A stretch of DNA of 64,000 nt from Clitopilus passeckerianus (lineage: Eukaryota > Basidiomycota > Agaricomycetes > Agaricales > Entolomataceae): assembly GCA_944990035.1 (NCBI GenBank), contig CALYLX010000032.1, positions 62,001-126,000 of the forward strand. The letters run 5' to 3'. The translations under genes were made by a program, and so were the position numbers. Below, piece after piece: positions 23,928 through 35,640 of this stretch. Positions within the stretch are counted from its first letter, which is position 1, and each line of letters starts with the position of its first letter. The notes under the pieces were generated by a model, which was given only the letters and a program-made list of their open reading frames with translations, searched no databases and was not told the origin of the DNA.

Positions 23928-24957
23928 ATGACCACCCTTGCTTTCAACTCCTTCTCTCGATCCTGTGCGCAGGCGCCACGATTCCGCAAAAGATGTATGG
24001 TTCTCTGGATACTTTGTTGGACAAGACTGAGGCTAAATTCCTTTCTGCGTTGATAGGGCTTCACCAATCCTTTGCAAGACAGGCTATAATGATGCCTTCC
24101 ATGTCTCCGTTCATGACAGAAGGAACAATTACTCGATGGGCGAAGAAAGAGGGAGAGGCCTTCCAAGCGGGAGATTTACTGCTCCAGATTGAGTCAGACA
24201 TTGCAAATGCTATGGTCGACGTCAAGGCTGAAACTGCCGGAATTCTGGGCAAGATTCTCTTACCAGACGGATCTACCAACGTGCCTGTTGAGCAAGTCAT
24301 TGCACTGGTTGCTCGTAACGAGAGCGAGCTCAAAGTACAGCCTGTACAGACCGGCCCAGATACACCAGAGGTTCCCACTCCACCCCCGTTCAACCCTCTA
24401 CCTTCGCCACCAAGCCAGACTATATCCTCTCCAAATCACAGACAGACGTTCAATCAACCATTCTTGTCGCCGACGCTTCGTTCTCCGCATTTATACGAGG
24501 CTTCATCCACCCATGCTCACTACCGAGGGATAGCAACACGGCATGCTGCGAGCAAGGCCGCAGACTTGACTATAGTTCCGCCATCCCCTTCGGTATCTGC
24601 GCCTTCTCCGCTGAGGACTGCGTACCCGAGGACAGCGCGTATGTCAAGTACGCACACGGCTTCCGCTTTGGATACACCTGCCACACCCACCTCTGCTGCT
24701 ATTGAGAAGGATATGGTACGTGATGCTTCTGTCAATTCCACTTACGCATGGACTCATGGTAGTCAATAGATGGATGGTACTGCCCTGCGCCGAATGATAG
24801 TTTCTAATTTGACTAGAACTCCACTGTCAGGTCAGTTCAATTTCCTATCTTCCTTCACCAACTCTCTGACAGGGTTTGCTATATAACAGCTGCATCCACT
24901 GGACCGCAGAAGCAGAAAACCTGTGATACTAGGGCGTATTTTGACGGCATTTTGTAG
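23928..24957 (+). CDS. Divergent PDX1-like protein with lipoyl-type domain lacking the lysine
   Basis: Exons 23928-23994, 24057-24715, 24770-24830, 24890-24957; 855 nt, 284 aa. An Arg/Ser-rich N-terminus (MTTLAFNSFSRSCAQ…) looks like a mitochondrial presequence. Residues about 33-110 match a lipoyl domain (MPSMSPFMTEGTITRWAKKEGEAF…GDLLLQIES…GILGKILLPDGS…VPVEQVIALV). Where lipoyl domains carry D-K-A, this has D-I-A (codon ATT), so the lipoylation site is absent. A long Pro/Ser/Thr linker follows, with no E3-binding domain. Near the end, DGTALRRMIVSNL and FDGIL match [13 protein letters not shown] and FLDGLY of the neighbouring PDX1. The two genes are convergent, their stops 162 bp apart. Probably a diverged duplicate; whether it still joins the pyruvate dehydrogenase complex is unknown. 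Confidence 0.8.
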
Positions 24958-25119
24958 TTTGAAGTCCTGGCGCATTGTTTTGCATTAATACAAGATCAGA
25001 CGTCGCGAGTTGCAATAACTTCATGGGTCCATCCTGAGTCTAAGCAGGAATTAACTGGAATATAGAAAACAATGGCCTAAAACAACATAAATCTATCTCT
25101 ATCCCTGCATGTCAAAATC

Positions 25120-26331
25120 TCAGTATAAGCCATCAAGGAAGTTAGGAGAGGCTTTCGTGCTCTTCGAGGCTGAAGGCGTAGAAGCAGGTTTTGGAGTGGC
25201 AGGAGCAGAGGCTGGTAGATAGTCAGCGAGGACGGAGTCGAAATCAGCAGGAGGTCGCGAAACTGGACAAAGAGGTTCAGAGTCTTGTCTTTCAGAAATG
25301 AAATTAGAGTCAGTACCTGTTGCTGTCCGGGCGGCCACGGATTTCTGAAGCATGGTCGAAACGATGAGTCGTCTTAGAGAAGGTCCATCCAGAGCCTGTA
25401 GCACAGAAAAATGAATAAAAGTACGTTTCGGAAGAAAAAAAGTGCATACCTTGACTTCTTCCTTCTTCGGTGCTGACTTCTGACCGTTTATTATCTCCTG
25501 AGGAAGAGCAGGCCCAGGGTTATAGGTACCCAACGGGCTTGAAGCCTTGCCGAGATATGCCAGAACATCACCCTTGGTCAACATTCCCCGAACGCCTGTG
25601 CCTTTTATCTGGTCAGGGTTCGTGATGTTATGCTCAGCCAGGAGGCGATACACAGAGGGGAACAAAGGTTTTGAATGGGATATATGTGCGTTCGTAGGAG
25701 CTTGAGGAGGAGTAGGGACGGAAGGTTCGGGAGAGGTAGGTTTGCCCGGAGCAGGAGAAGGTGCAGAGCTCGACGAGGCTTCCTCCCTCTTGGGGGAGGG
25801 AGCCTCTTCCTTGGGAGCCTCTAGATTTGAAATGTCGTCGCCCTCTTCTGCAAGAAGTGCAATAACCTTTCCGACTGGAACACCCTTGGCGCCGTCACCC
25901 AACTTTGACGCGGGTTCAGTTCCTTGTTCGACGTAAAGATGTAACCAGAACATACCAAAATCTTGCCCATTATACCATCCTCTTGAGCTTCGACGTCTAT
26001 TGTAGCCTTGTCGGTTTCCTATGAGGCACTTAGCTGATGTCGTCACAAATAAGCAGGTCCAATACGTACAATCTCCAATAAGACATCACCAGCAGCAAAG
26101 GCTTCGCCCTCCTTCTTCTTCCAGCTTGAAATACCGCCTTCTGTCATGGTAGGCGACATTGCTGGCATTTGGAGGTTCGTAATGGTGTGCCGAGCAGTAG
26201 TCTGGTGCAGGACTGTCATGAAAGTTAGCTCTCTACAAACCGAGCTCCCAAAAGATGCACTTACGTCTTCGCCCATTATATGTCGTAGCGTTCCTCCATG
26301 CTACGCTGCCCAATGCCCTCATAGATGCCAT
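25120..26331 (-). CDS. PDX1: Pyruvate dehydrogenase complex protein X (E3-binding protein)
   Basis: Minus-strand exons 26331-26265, 26212-26070, 26018-25956, 25902-25450, 25395-25317, 25262-25120; 948 nt, 315 aa. N-terminus [14 protein letters not shown] is a basic mitochondrial presequence. The lipoyl domain has the intact ETDKA lysine motif and ends [21 protein letters not shown]; the join uses acceptor GTCAAAG at 25903 and fits the family exactly. After a Pro/Ser/Glu linker comes the peripheral-subunit-binding domain ([12 protein letters not shown]…[20 protein letters not shown]). There is no E2 acetyltransferase domain, so this is the component that tethers dihydrolipoamide dehydrogenase (E3) to the E2 core in the mitochondrial matrix. 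The short C-terminus ([13 protein letters not shown]…FLDGLY) is shared with the divergent relative next door. ATG at 26331 is the first in frame. Confidence 0.9.
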
Positions 26332-26952
26332 TCCGGAATTCGCCAACTTGAAGCTGCTAGAGTCGTCCCCAAAAACGAAATTACGGCCGTTGGCTAGCGG
26401 TCACGTGGTGACTAGCGCTCAGCTTCCGGAGTCCGACGCCGTGAAATGTGACTGTCGCGCTGCAGGGAACCTTCAAGTTCACCTCATTCTGCATTCTTGA
26501 CGACTGGCGTCGACCGACTCGGCCGCAAGATTTCAGGCCCAATGTGCCTAAAACTACTCGGAATGCTTCATCGGGACTGCATCCCCACTAGCGACCTGGT
26601 CGTTTAACTGGATTGCGATGCTGCATTGGTTAACCAACTCTTGAGCATTTAAATGAAGTCTCGATGGCTGTTAGACCTCCCTTGAGCCATTCATATCCGG
26701 CTTACTATGTTCAGGCGAATGAACAAAAGGAATAAAATCGGAGCGCGATCTCGGAGGAACCTCCAATGCTCAGCTAGCGAATGCACGATCGTCCACTGGG
26801 CAATTCTGAAATGGCCTACATTTCCTTTCTAACTCGTATGTTTGGCGCCTTCCTCTCGGCCAAAGGTTAGCCCCCAAAGCCAGACCCCTTATATTTTAAT
26901 TCATCCTAATTTTCTCTCTCCAGTACTACGACTTCAACCACAACAGCCAACC
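26332..26952. other. Divergent promoter region
   Basis: 621 bp between the PDX1 start (-) and the start of the next gene (+). No open frame or repeat recognised. The 26880-26950 part is CT-rich, as is common just before fungal start codons. Confidence 0.5.
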
Positions 26953-29165
26953 ATGGACGCCTTCCACAACTACCTATCGTCCTACCTCAACTTGCCTCCC
27001 ATTACCTCCCTATCACCTTATGGCTTTCGTAGGTGGTGGAACCGTCCACTGCATGATCCATATGCCATGGGTAAGTCGTCTGATCTGAGAGTTTTCTGAA
27101 ACTGACGCCTCGTCCCCTAGTCGTGGATGCTCCTCCCAGGGGTCCGGTTACCAATGCGCTTAAAGATCTAGCTACCTACGCGTACGATGGCGCTGGAGAT
27201 GCTATCATGGCCGACGCCCGCGTGAGCGCCACCGAAGTCGACGAACTTGCGAAAGCGCTAGAACACGGATTGGACCTGAATGGCGATAACACAAACATCA
27301 AGGGAGGCACTCTCGAAATGGATGTCATTATGTCCGACAGCGTAGCGTCTCCTATTACGACCCCCCGCATTAGCCTCCTCAGCGACTCGGTCCCTACCTC
27401 TGGCAATCTCATCGTCCTCATACACCCCTCCGATATGGCACCTATCGCAAGGGCCGTCGTTATCGAATCAAGTTTCCCCAACCCATTCACTTCTGCCTCG
27501 TCCAGGCTGACCCGTAGCCTATACACCCCGAAGCAGAGTACATATACCGCGTCTTGGTCGGCACTTGAGCTTCCACCTATGGGAACAGAGGTCATCTTGC
27601 AAAACCCTCATGCCCAGAACATTGGAAAGGCCATAATCGCCCACGTCGGTCCCCCATTGCTCAGTTCGTCTACAGGCCAAGGCTCAAGATTGCAGAATAT
27701 TACTTCATTCTCGGCCGGCCCAATTGTCAATCCTAAGAACATCTTCCTACACTTTCTGCATACGCCGCTTCAATTCCCCAAGAACCAGGTCTCCCAAGCA
27801 GCTCCATTGGTTCCAGCCACCCCTTTGTATCCTCTGTCCACCCCTATACCCTCAATACCCAGTCTTGAGTCCGATATTGAATCCGCCTATGACGTATCGG
27901 CGCCTGCACATCCTGCTTTCAGCAACGTTGCTCTCGAATCGGCCCTTCCAGAATCAACAACACCCCCTGGTAGCCCGACAAGGCCTTCTCCTCTCGACCT
28001 TGCCTATATTGACGACGGCAATGTTACGGATGACGAAAATATCGAGGAAGAAGAGGTAGAGAGTTCACAGTTCGAAAATGAAGCTGAAATCGAGGAGGTT
28101 TATATTGAAGGCGATGAAGAAGAAGCGGATGGTTATGGAACAGGAGTTGCACAAGATGACTCGGGCTACGATGCTCAGGATGAGGCATCAGATGCTCGAG
28201 TGGAAGAGTCAATTGAGGAGGACGAGGAAGACGCCGAATACGAGGACCCACGATTGGAGAATGATGATGAGGAAGCAGACGAAGCAGTGCATGGAGAGAA
28301 CGAACAAGAGGCTCAGCGTACCCCCACTGCCGAACCCCATAGTTCCAGGAACCCATTCGCCGATCTCAGCAATACTGCTGTGCAGAGATCTATTGCTCCC
28401 CTCCCCAAGTTCACCAGGAAAACGAACGACGACCCTTTCTGGGATAACCTTCTGGCGAAGTATATACCCGAATTCGAGCTGCCCAAATTTACCGGCTTTG
28501 GCACTTTCAGTTTCCCTGCTTCTTCCCCGCCGATACCGCCCGCTTCCTCGCCCTTGCCTCCCCTTTCTTCGAGACCTGGGGTCTCCTCACCTGGCCGGTG
28601 TACGGACGAATCCTCCCCGATGTCGCTCAGCGAAATCATGGCGTCAACTTATCCGAAGAAGGGGAAAAGGAAGTCCTTGGTAGACGACGACAACGATGAT
28701 AGCACCCCAAGCAAGCGTCACAAGTGGGGTGTCATCGGTCCTTCCTACGCTCTGGAGGAAGCTAGGCTCTTCTTAGATGACAGTCAATCCTGCCATTGGC
28801 CGCTATCACCGATCACAGCAGGAGTATACGACACGAGTCCGAGTCGTGCCAATACCCAGGTGATCGAGGACAAGGATAGTACTTCTAGTTCGCCCACACA
28901 ATCGTCGATATCCAACACCACGAGCTATCTGGAAGAAGAAGAGGATTCCATTGAGGTGCCACCGACTCCGTCACCACCTTCAGCGGGTGGCAAGCGCAAA
29001 GCCGATCATGAAGACGACGAGCCAACAATTGAGGAGGACTTACTTCACCCGGCGAAGAAACATGAGGCGTTCTATCCAGTTGCGTTCACAATCAGGAAAC
29101 CGGTCTCTTCTAGACAAAGGCTTCTCGGTACCAGCAAAGAGAAGTTAAGAAGAGCAAGAAAGTAG
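26953..29165 (+). CDS. Acidic Pro/Ser-rich protein with nuclear-type basic clusters, unknown function
   Basis: Two exons, 26953-27070 and 27121-29165; 2163 nt, 720 aa. The start ATG follows a CT-rich leader. The N-terminus (MDAFHNYLSSYLNLPPITSLSPYGFRRWW) is aromatic and moderately hydrophobic. Residues about 60-270 are mixed and may fold (GNLIVLIHPSDMAPIARAVV, LPPMGTEVILQNPHAQ). Then come a Pro-rich stretch, a long Glu/Asp run (about 315-400), another Pro/Ser segment, and two basic clusters (KKGKRKS, PSKRHKW) with GGKRKADHEDDE and a basic C-terminus (KEKLRRARK). These suggest a nuclear location. I recognise no family, and no enzyme motif is visible. Confidence 0.75.
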
Positions 29166-29770
29166 AGCCTTATCAAGCCTTCCGAGAGGGCGGCCGTCGT
29201 TGAAGCGTGCAACTCAAGGAATTTATTCGTGGATACTGGTGAGGGAGGCGTCACGCGTTCTGGTCCCACTTTTGGATTGGTGGAAATAACTCAAGCATCG
29301 TCGTACCAAGAGGAAGTTGGTGCGACCGCCGCTTTGACGCTGTGGGTGCTTTTGATGGATGAATCTTAAATTATGCATTATTTATTTAGAGATACCCAAG
29401 ATACCCATTTAATTACAGCTGATAATATGACAAACACACAACTCAGATCCAGAATAAAAGCTGTGACAGCTATCTTCATATCTCTAGACGTTTTCAAAAT
29501 TCCAGCGTATTAGGTGGCTCCTTCTAAACACAGTAAGTTACTCCTCAAAAGCCCCAAATCGCGGTCAGGTGATGAAACTCTGACTTACTTTTGGTGTTCG
29601 ACCTGAAGCTGAGGCGAAATGGAATCGGATTTGCTCCATCAAGGCGGTGACTGAGAGCCTAGAGGAGGAACAGGACGGCCTGTTATGGTAGCATATTGAT
29701 GTCCTCACGCCTCCTGGCACCATGTACCCAAAAATCACGAACGTCTAGCGTTATGAAGATAGCTGGAATA
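29166..29770. other. Intergenic, 3' flank of the acidic-protein gene
   Basis: No coding signal. A GTAAGT-like donor and short AT-rich tracts occur, but no exon chain. Ends at the TA that flanks the MITE-like element. Confidence 0.5.
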
Positions 29771-29796
29771 GAGACGGTCAGCAACGCATTTCAGAA
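29771..29796 (+). repeat. Left terminal inverted repeat of the MITE
   Basis: 26 bp, pairs with 30152-30177 in inverted orientation with two mismatches; preceded by TA. Confidence 0.8.
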
Positions 29797-30151
29797 TGAA
29801 ATTGGATGAGGGAAATCCTCTCGACTTTGAACGCTCCAAACAGCCCCACCTTCCAAACCTAGCAGCTGCGCTCATGATGAAAGGACTAAGCTCCCAAGCG
29901 CGAGATTGAACATGGCTCGGAAATGGGCACATTCTATGCTTCGGGGGATATGAACAGGCCATTGCTTGTATATAATAGTGTGAAAGTATCGTTGCACGGC
30001 TCTCTGTCGTGTGCTATTGGCCTAAAAGCGGCCAAAATTTGGATTCACTATTCGGCGAGCATGCACCCTCTTTTGGTCGTATCCCCGTTCAGCTACCCCA
30101 CCCAGAGGATTCATTTGAGGGAAAACCGAGCTGATTTGAGCGATCAAATTG

Positions 30152-30177
30152 TTTTGAAATGTGTTGCTGACCGTCTC
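30152..30177 (-). repeat. Right terminal inverted repeat of the MITE
   Basis: 26 bp, inverted partner of 29771-29796; followed by TA. Confidence 0.8.
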
Positions 30178-30527
30178 TAATCGGATTCTGAGAGTGGCCG
30201 AGATACCCTCAACAAACGAACGACTTCAGTTGGCTGCGCAGCGTTTTGAGAGATGGCGTTCTCGGTGATGGTCACGTGTTTCGGACGAATTACCGTAATC
30301 AGCATGACACTTGGACGCCGCCACCATTCAATTGAAGCGCAAAGGAGTGCCAGTACGCCCATAAGAACCAAGAGTCCGGACAGGCTAGTGACACAGCTGG
30401 CAGCCACGCTTTATTTATTCCCAAAAGTCTTCTACATTCCCTCATTACCCTTCCTTATCTTGCTTTCCTGGTCGTTCTCTGAGCAGCCCGAAGAATTGGC
30501 GGAGCGACGACGACTTCCTTCTCGGCT

Positions 30528-33500
30528 ATGCTTGACTATGGAGGCCGCCTGCTGCAGAGGTTCCGGTCAATAGCACAAAGATTCTTCCATAGATTTGGAC
30601 TGTGAGTACATTGTTGGCCGCGAGTTGTTGATTGTTAAAGTGCTTTGTAGCCATTGTGCGACTCATCAAATTCGTATAATCCTTGTGTCCTGTGTGGTTA
30701 TCACATCGCTCTTCTACCCCGCTCTCGCCATATATGCGTCGACTCAGCACACTTCTATCCTCGACAACTTCGTAACGTCAAGTATCGTCACTGGTTTGGA
30801 TGCCCAAAAGGATCTTGTCAATATTTGGGCGAGTTGCGATAATACTCTAAAAGTCCACGATAACTCTATTTCTCGCACACAATGCGGGGTCAGGAAAGCC
30901 TTACGAGTGGAAAGACTACTTGTTCGGGGGGACCCTGATGCAGATCCGGATGCGTTAACCACCCAGAACCTCCTCTCAACTCTCGATTTCGAACAACGGC
31001 TGGAGCAGAACATTCTTGAACAGGGCCATTCCTGCCTCAAACGGTCCGATGGCCATTGTTTCGTTCTATCCCCTCTCTTATTCTGGGGTCATGACCGAGA
31101 AGCATTACTCTCGGATGCAGACATATTGGACACTATCAACTCCCCGAAAAATGCCACTCTAGGTAATATAGTCGTTACCCCTCAGATGGTCCTGGCCCAG
31201 CGTCGTTCTCTCCACCCTCAAGTTGCGGGATCAAGATTCGATTCTGCGGGCTTTCTGGCTCTGACATACTTTTTCCCCGATTCCGACTGCGTCCGTGACA
31301 CAGAACATACATCATGGCTGGATATTGTTCACAAAGCTCTCGGGGAAGATTCATCGCCGCCTAGTACCCAAGTCGAACCCACGATTATCACTCTTGAGGT
31401 GAATATCTTACGATTCTATTCCTTTTCTTCCGCAGTTCATGACGCCACTTTTTCCGGTCCTCTCGTAGTTTGATCCCAAGTTATCAAAAGGAGAACCCTG
31501 GTCGGCCCTATCTCTGTCTCTATACGTCGCCTACGTCGGCTTCTTTGGATATGTCGCCTGGTCGGTAGGGAATATGAGGGCGGTGCATTCACGGTTGGGT
31601 GTCACCTTTACAGCGCTCGTCGAAATAGCCGTCAGTACGATCACCAGTCTGAGTGTATGCGCTCTTGTTGGCTTCAAGGTAACATTGGTTCCATGGTACG
31701 TGATCAACTCGACCTGTCAGAGGCTGTAACTGACTAAAATCTAAGGGAACTACTTCCGATCGTGATTGTGTTTGTCGGCGCCGAGAATATGTTCAACCTC
31801 GTAAGCGCCCTGATTTCTCGTACCACATTTCGTTTTACTGAGCATGAGAAACTTGCAGGTTGATGCTGTATGCAAGACATCCGTCACTTTACCCGTGAAA
31901 CAACGAATTGCCGAAGGCCTGAGTCGCGCCGGAACATCGAACACCCTCAAGGTCGTTACCTACAACACCATTCTCGGGCTTATCGCGGCATTCTCTGTCG
32001 GTGCTGTACGCCAGTTCTGTTCGTTTGCTATCGTAGTTTTGGTAGCGCATTGGTTCTTGGCGCATACATTTTTCCTCGCCGTGCTTTCTATTGATATCCA
32101 GCGCCTTGAGGTAGGTTTGCGGTGGCTCCTTAATTTTTCTGATGCGTAAGGCTGACTGTGATGCTAGCTGGAGGAACTCCTTCGCCACGATCCCTCTCTT
32201 GTTCCCAAGAAGCCCCACAATTCTCAGGATACCCAGAAGTGGAAGCCACGGACACCCTGGGAAAACGTCGTGTATACAGCACAGAATCTTGTCAGAGGGC
32301 GTGCAGCAGCTAACCTCAGCTTGCTTATGGTAAGGAGTTATTCTAGCTTTTGAAAGACGACACTAAGGCTTCTGGTCCAGCTACTTGCAATTGCTGCAAT
32401 CCTCTATTACACAAGCTATACCGCGATACCAAAGAAGCAACAGGCACCTGTTACCCAGCTATCGGCCTCAGTGCCTCGTTTGCAGACAGGACGCCAAATC
32501 CCCAAGGACTCGGATGTATACCATATTTGGGAGACACTCAACCCGTCGGCGTCACTACTACTTCACCTACGAATTGAAGCTCCCCTTATCATCACCAAAA
32601 GCGCCAGTGCCAGAGCGCCGCCACGGTTCTCTATGAGAACGTTATGGCTGGTTTGGTGGCTAGTGAAAATCATGATCCTCCCCATTGCTGGAACGACCAC
32701 TGCCCTCTGGGGCCTGCTGCTTTACCTTCTAAAGAACACCGAACTTCTTGAAGCACAGCGACCACATACTGGACCTGACAAAGAGATACCCGAAGATCAG
32801 AAGCTAGAGAAACACATCTCATTCCACACTCTACCTCGCTCCTCTCCCAGTGATATCGAGTTGATTGCTGCTAGCAAGGACGGCAGTTTGGTTGCCTCTG
32901 TCGGATTGCACAACGAAATTACCATCCAACGCATACGAAAGCAAAACGCGGTCATCAATGGCACAGATTTGCTGTTGTATGACCCCAGCACATCGTTGTG
33001 CAACTCGACACTCAGTAGTATCGCTGCGGACAACAGTGGCCGATTCGTTGCCGTTGGAACCAATACAGGTGCAATTGCTGTCTGGGATTGCAAGAAAGAC
33101 AAAATACGTTCACTACCCCTACTGAAACTCGACAACACCTGTTTTGCAGTCGCAGAAATGCGCTTTGCGTCAATTGCCTCAGTGCCGTCCACCCCCAAGC
33201 AGTCGGACATCTGGAATGAAGGCGAACCGGAACTATCACTGCTCGCAACGTACGTTGGGGGTCTAGCCGTTAGATGGTCCTTGCGGACAGGAACAGCGAC
33301 ATCCTATACACCTTCTTCGCGTTCAAGCGTTGTGAAAGCTGCGATTGTCGTGGTCCAGCCATTGGAACACTGCCTAATCGCATTCACCATGCAAAATGGG
33401 ACTCTTGAACTTGTCGACAGCCAAGAACCTGATCCATGGGTGTTTTCGGAATTCTGTGTTCAAGCGGGCGAATCAGGAAGCTTGCCTTCTATAACGTGTG

Positions 33501-34468
33501 CCCAGCAAGTCGAGTTAGCAGGAAGCCACCGTAGAATTGTGGCTATCGCCACTGCAACGGGGTTGGTATCCTTATGGGATGGCTCAAGTGGGGAATGCAT
33601 CTCCATTCTGGATGATGAATTCGGCCCTATAAACGCTCTCCATGTCATACCAGTGGAAAATGGCACGTGTCGGTACTGCGGTCAGCTTCCTGCCGAAAGC
33701 GTCCTAATCGCATTTTCTGTCGACCATGTCATTCACCTTTACCGACTCTTCCTGATCGACCAAACTCGCCGATGTTCTTGCTTCCGACGCACCCTGCGAC
33801 ATACAGCTTCTCGTGATAGCGTTGGTCGACGGTCGAGAAGCAACAGCATTTCGTCTCAGCCTCCCTCTCGACCCGTTTCACCGTCAGCACCCCGTGCGAG
33901 GCTCGCCACTACGTTCGAAACACCTGCTTTCCCTGTATCGGCTCATGGAGTCCACTCAAGGAGAGCGTCGGAGAAGGAGAATGGGCGGCGGTCATCAGAA
34001 CTGCTCACTGTTCCATTCCCTGGGGATGAGAGTGATGGAGACATTCGAACACAGTCGATATGGAACAAGGCCATCCTTGTTCGAGAAAGCGACGTGATGT
34101 GCGAAAGGGGAGGGTGGGGTGTGGCAGGCAAGAAGCTCATAGGTATTAGAAGAAAACCTAGGAGCCATGGGAAAGCCAACGGAGGGGCAGTTGGTCCCTC
34201 AACATCCCCAGACAGTAATGGGTTGACTCGTGCAACCTTGGAACGCTGGGAAGTGTGGACGTTGGATCCTTCAACATTGCAGATACAACATACTTTACTA
34301 TCATATCTCACTGGCCCGTCACACAAGGGTGATGCCCCATCGAGTCCAGGTCCAGCGGGGGGTGCGATTCCTCGGCTTCCCTTCACTCGAATCTCTCCCT
34401 TTTCAACTAGTAATCTCCATGCTATCGCTGGTTTTGGGAATGCTGTTGGGATTTTCTCATTTTCATGA
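30528..34468 (+). CDS. SCAP: SREBP cleavage-activating protein (SCAP) with sterol-sensing domain and WD repeats
   Basis: Seven exons: 30528-30601, 30651-31398, 31469-31695, 31746-31800, 31859-32110, 32168-32329, 32381-34468; 3606 nt, 1201 aa. SCAP escorts the membrane-bound transcription factor SREBP from ER to Golgi when sterols (in fungi, indirectly oxygen) are low. After a first membrane segment (ILVSCVVITSLFYPALAIY) and a lumenal loop with Cys pairs come several membrane helices carrying sterol-sensing marks: FVGAENMFNL, and AHWFLAHTFFLAVLSIDIQRLE at the end of the domain. Further helices follow (LLAIAAILYYTSYTAI; LWLVWWLVKIMILPIAG). The C-terminal half has WD-type repeats (SLVASVGLHNEITIQRI, GRFVAVGTNTGAIAVWD, RIVAIATATGLVSLWDG) that bind SREBP in known homologues. 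A Ser/Arg-rich insertion interrupts the last repeats. A MITE lies in the upstream region. Confidence 0.88.
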
Positions 34469-34811
34469 ACTTTGGTATCAATCTACTTATCTCACATCTA
34501 CTTTTTCTGTATCATTGCAATTGCTTTCGCGGCCTAGACCCAATTCTCTATATCGTTACCCAGTATATTTGTTACTATAGTCTACTTCTCTGTCTTGTAT
34601 AGGAACGGAATAATCTACACACAGCACAAACCATTGAAGAACCTTACAGTGCTGGATGGATGTCGCCTTCTAGTCCATCAGGCTAGGTTTAAATGACAGG
34701 GTGAAGCAAGATTGGGCAAGATTGGGAGTTTAGAACTGCTGTCATCCACCCATTTTACCCCCTAGCATCCTCTGACGAACCTGTGGTTCTGTCAAGCTTC
34801 CCCAACCGACG

Positions 34812-35521
34812 ATGGATTTCTTTCTCGTCCCGAATGATCCCCTCAAATCCTCGATATTGTCCAACAACGGCACCCTGCATTATATTATCAACACCTTCCA
34901 GGAGAAGGGCAAGGGAAAGACCACTGTCATACATCGGGAGACCTGTAACGCAGAAGAAGAGGTGGCAGAAATTGAATGGGGCTCCGCATGGTCTTGCTCG
35001 CCGACTATGCTCCGCTCATACCTGTTTGGAGGTGTTGGGAGGTCAAAGGCAGTACGGATAACGGCCAGCGACTTTCTCTGGAAGAAACACGTTGGCAGCC
35101 AGTACGCCATCCATTATCGCCTCATGAAATTAGTTACTGAGACTTGCTTAGAACCAGATACTTCTACGGAGACGACGAACTTCTCTACGAGTGGCGCATT
35201 GATCGTGGGATTGGGTTCGTGGTGAGTAACAGCTCACAAGCCTCACCTTCCCAGCACCTCTAATTGCGGTGTCAGCTCTCGAACTTCAGCACGAAGGAAG
35301 AAGTCGCCAGATATTCCAGCATCCTCGTGGAAGACGGAATATTTGCAGGCGAGAAGAAGTACCTTCTACGAGTTCAACCACATTGCGACATCGACTATGA
35401 TCTGATCATCCTCACGCTCATTATTATGGAGGTTAAGAGAAGGAAGGTTACTGGGGACGAGGCTGGTATGGTCGCGCGAGAGGAAGACCCAATTGGCGAT
35501 GGGGGTGCGGAAGCCGAATGA
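34812..35521 (+). CDS. DUF6593-like protein
   Basis: Exons 34812-35101, 35152-35221, 35276-35521; 606 nt, 201 aa. The pattern DPLKSSILSNNGTLHYIINTF…TTVIHR…EVAEIEW, then a loop and RYFYGDDELLYEWRID, is typical of the mushroom-expanded family I know as DUF6593: small cytosolic beta-rich proteins of unknown function. No signal peptide. The last third (DIDYDLIILTLIIMEVKRRK) has a short hydrophobic segment typical of the family's end, followed by an acidic tail. The donor GTACGC at 35102 removes a segment that would otherwise shift the frame before RYFYGDDE. Assignment is from memory of the family pattern. Confidence 0.65.
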
Positions 35522-35640
35522 GATGCCCTCTGGTTTTCTGGGATCGTTTAGGGGTAGCAGTGAGGTATAGACTCGTGAATTAAATTTAACAGAATACATC
35601 GTTGGATATCGAGTTCTTGAACGGTGCTCCGGGAATGTTG

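Larger units (their letters stand above)
29771..30177. mobile_element. MITE-like element with 26-bp terminal inverted repeats and TA target duplication
   Basis: The left end begins GAGACGGTCAGCAAC (29771) and the right end is its reverse complement ending at 30177. Over 26 bp the two ends match at 24 positions (differences at the 16th and 24th base). TA flanks both sides (29769-29770 and 30178-30179), as expected for a target duplication. The 407-bp element has no open frame that could encode a transposase. Size, inverted ends and TA duplication fit a non-autonomous Tc1/mariner-type (or similar TA-inserting) element. It sits about 350 bp upstream of SCAP. Confidence 0.8.

Noticed and set aside
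26842..26952. Upstream in-frame extension of the acidic-protein gene
   Set aside because: It starts at a non-ATG codon and runs through a CT-rich leader; the ATG at 26953 is better placed.
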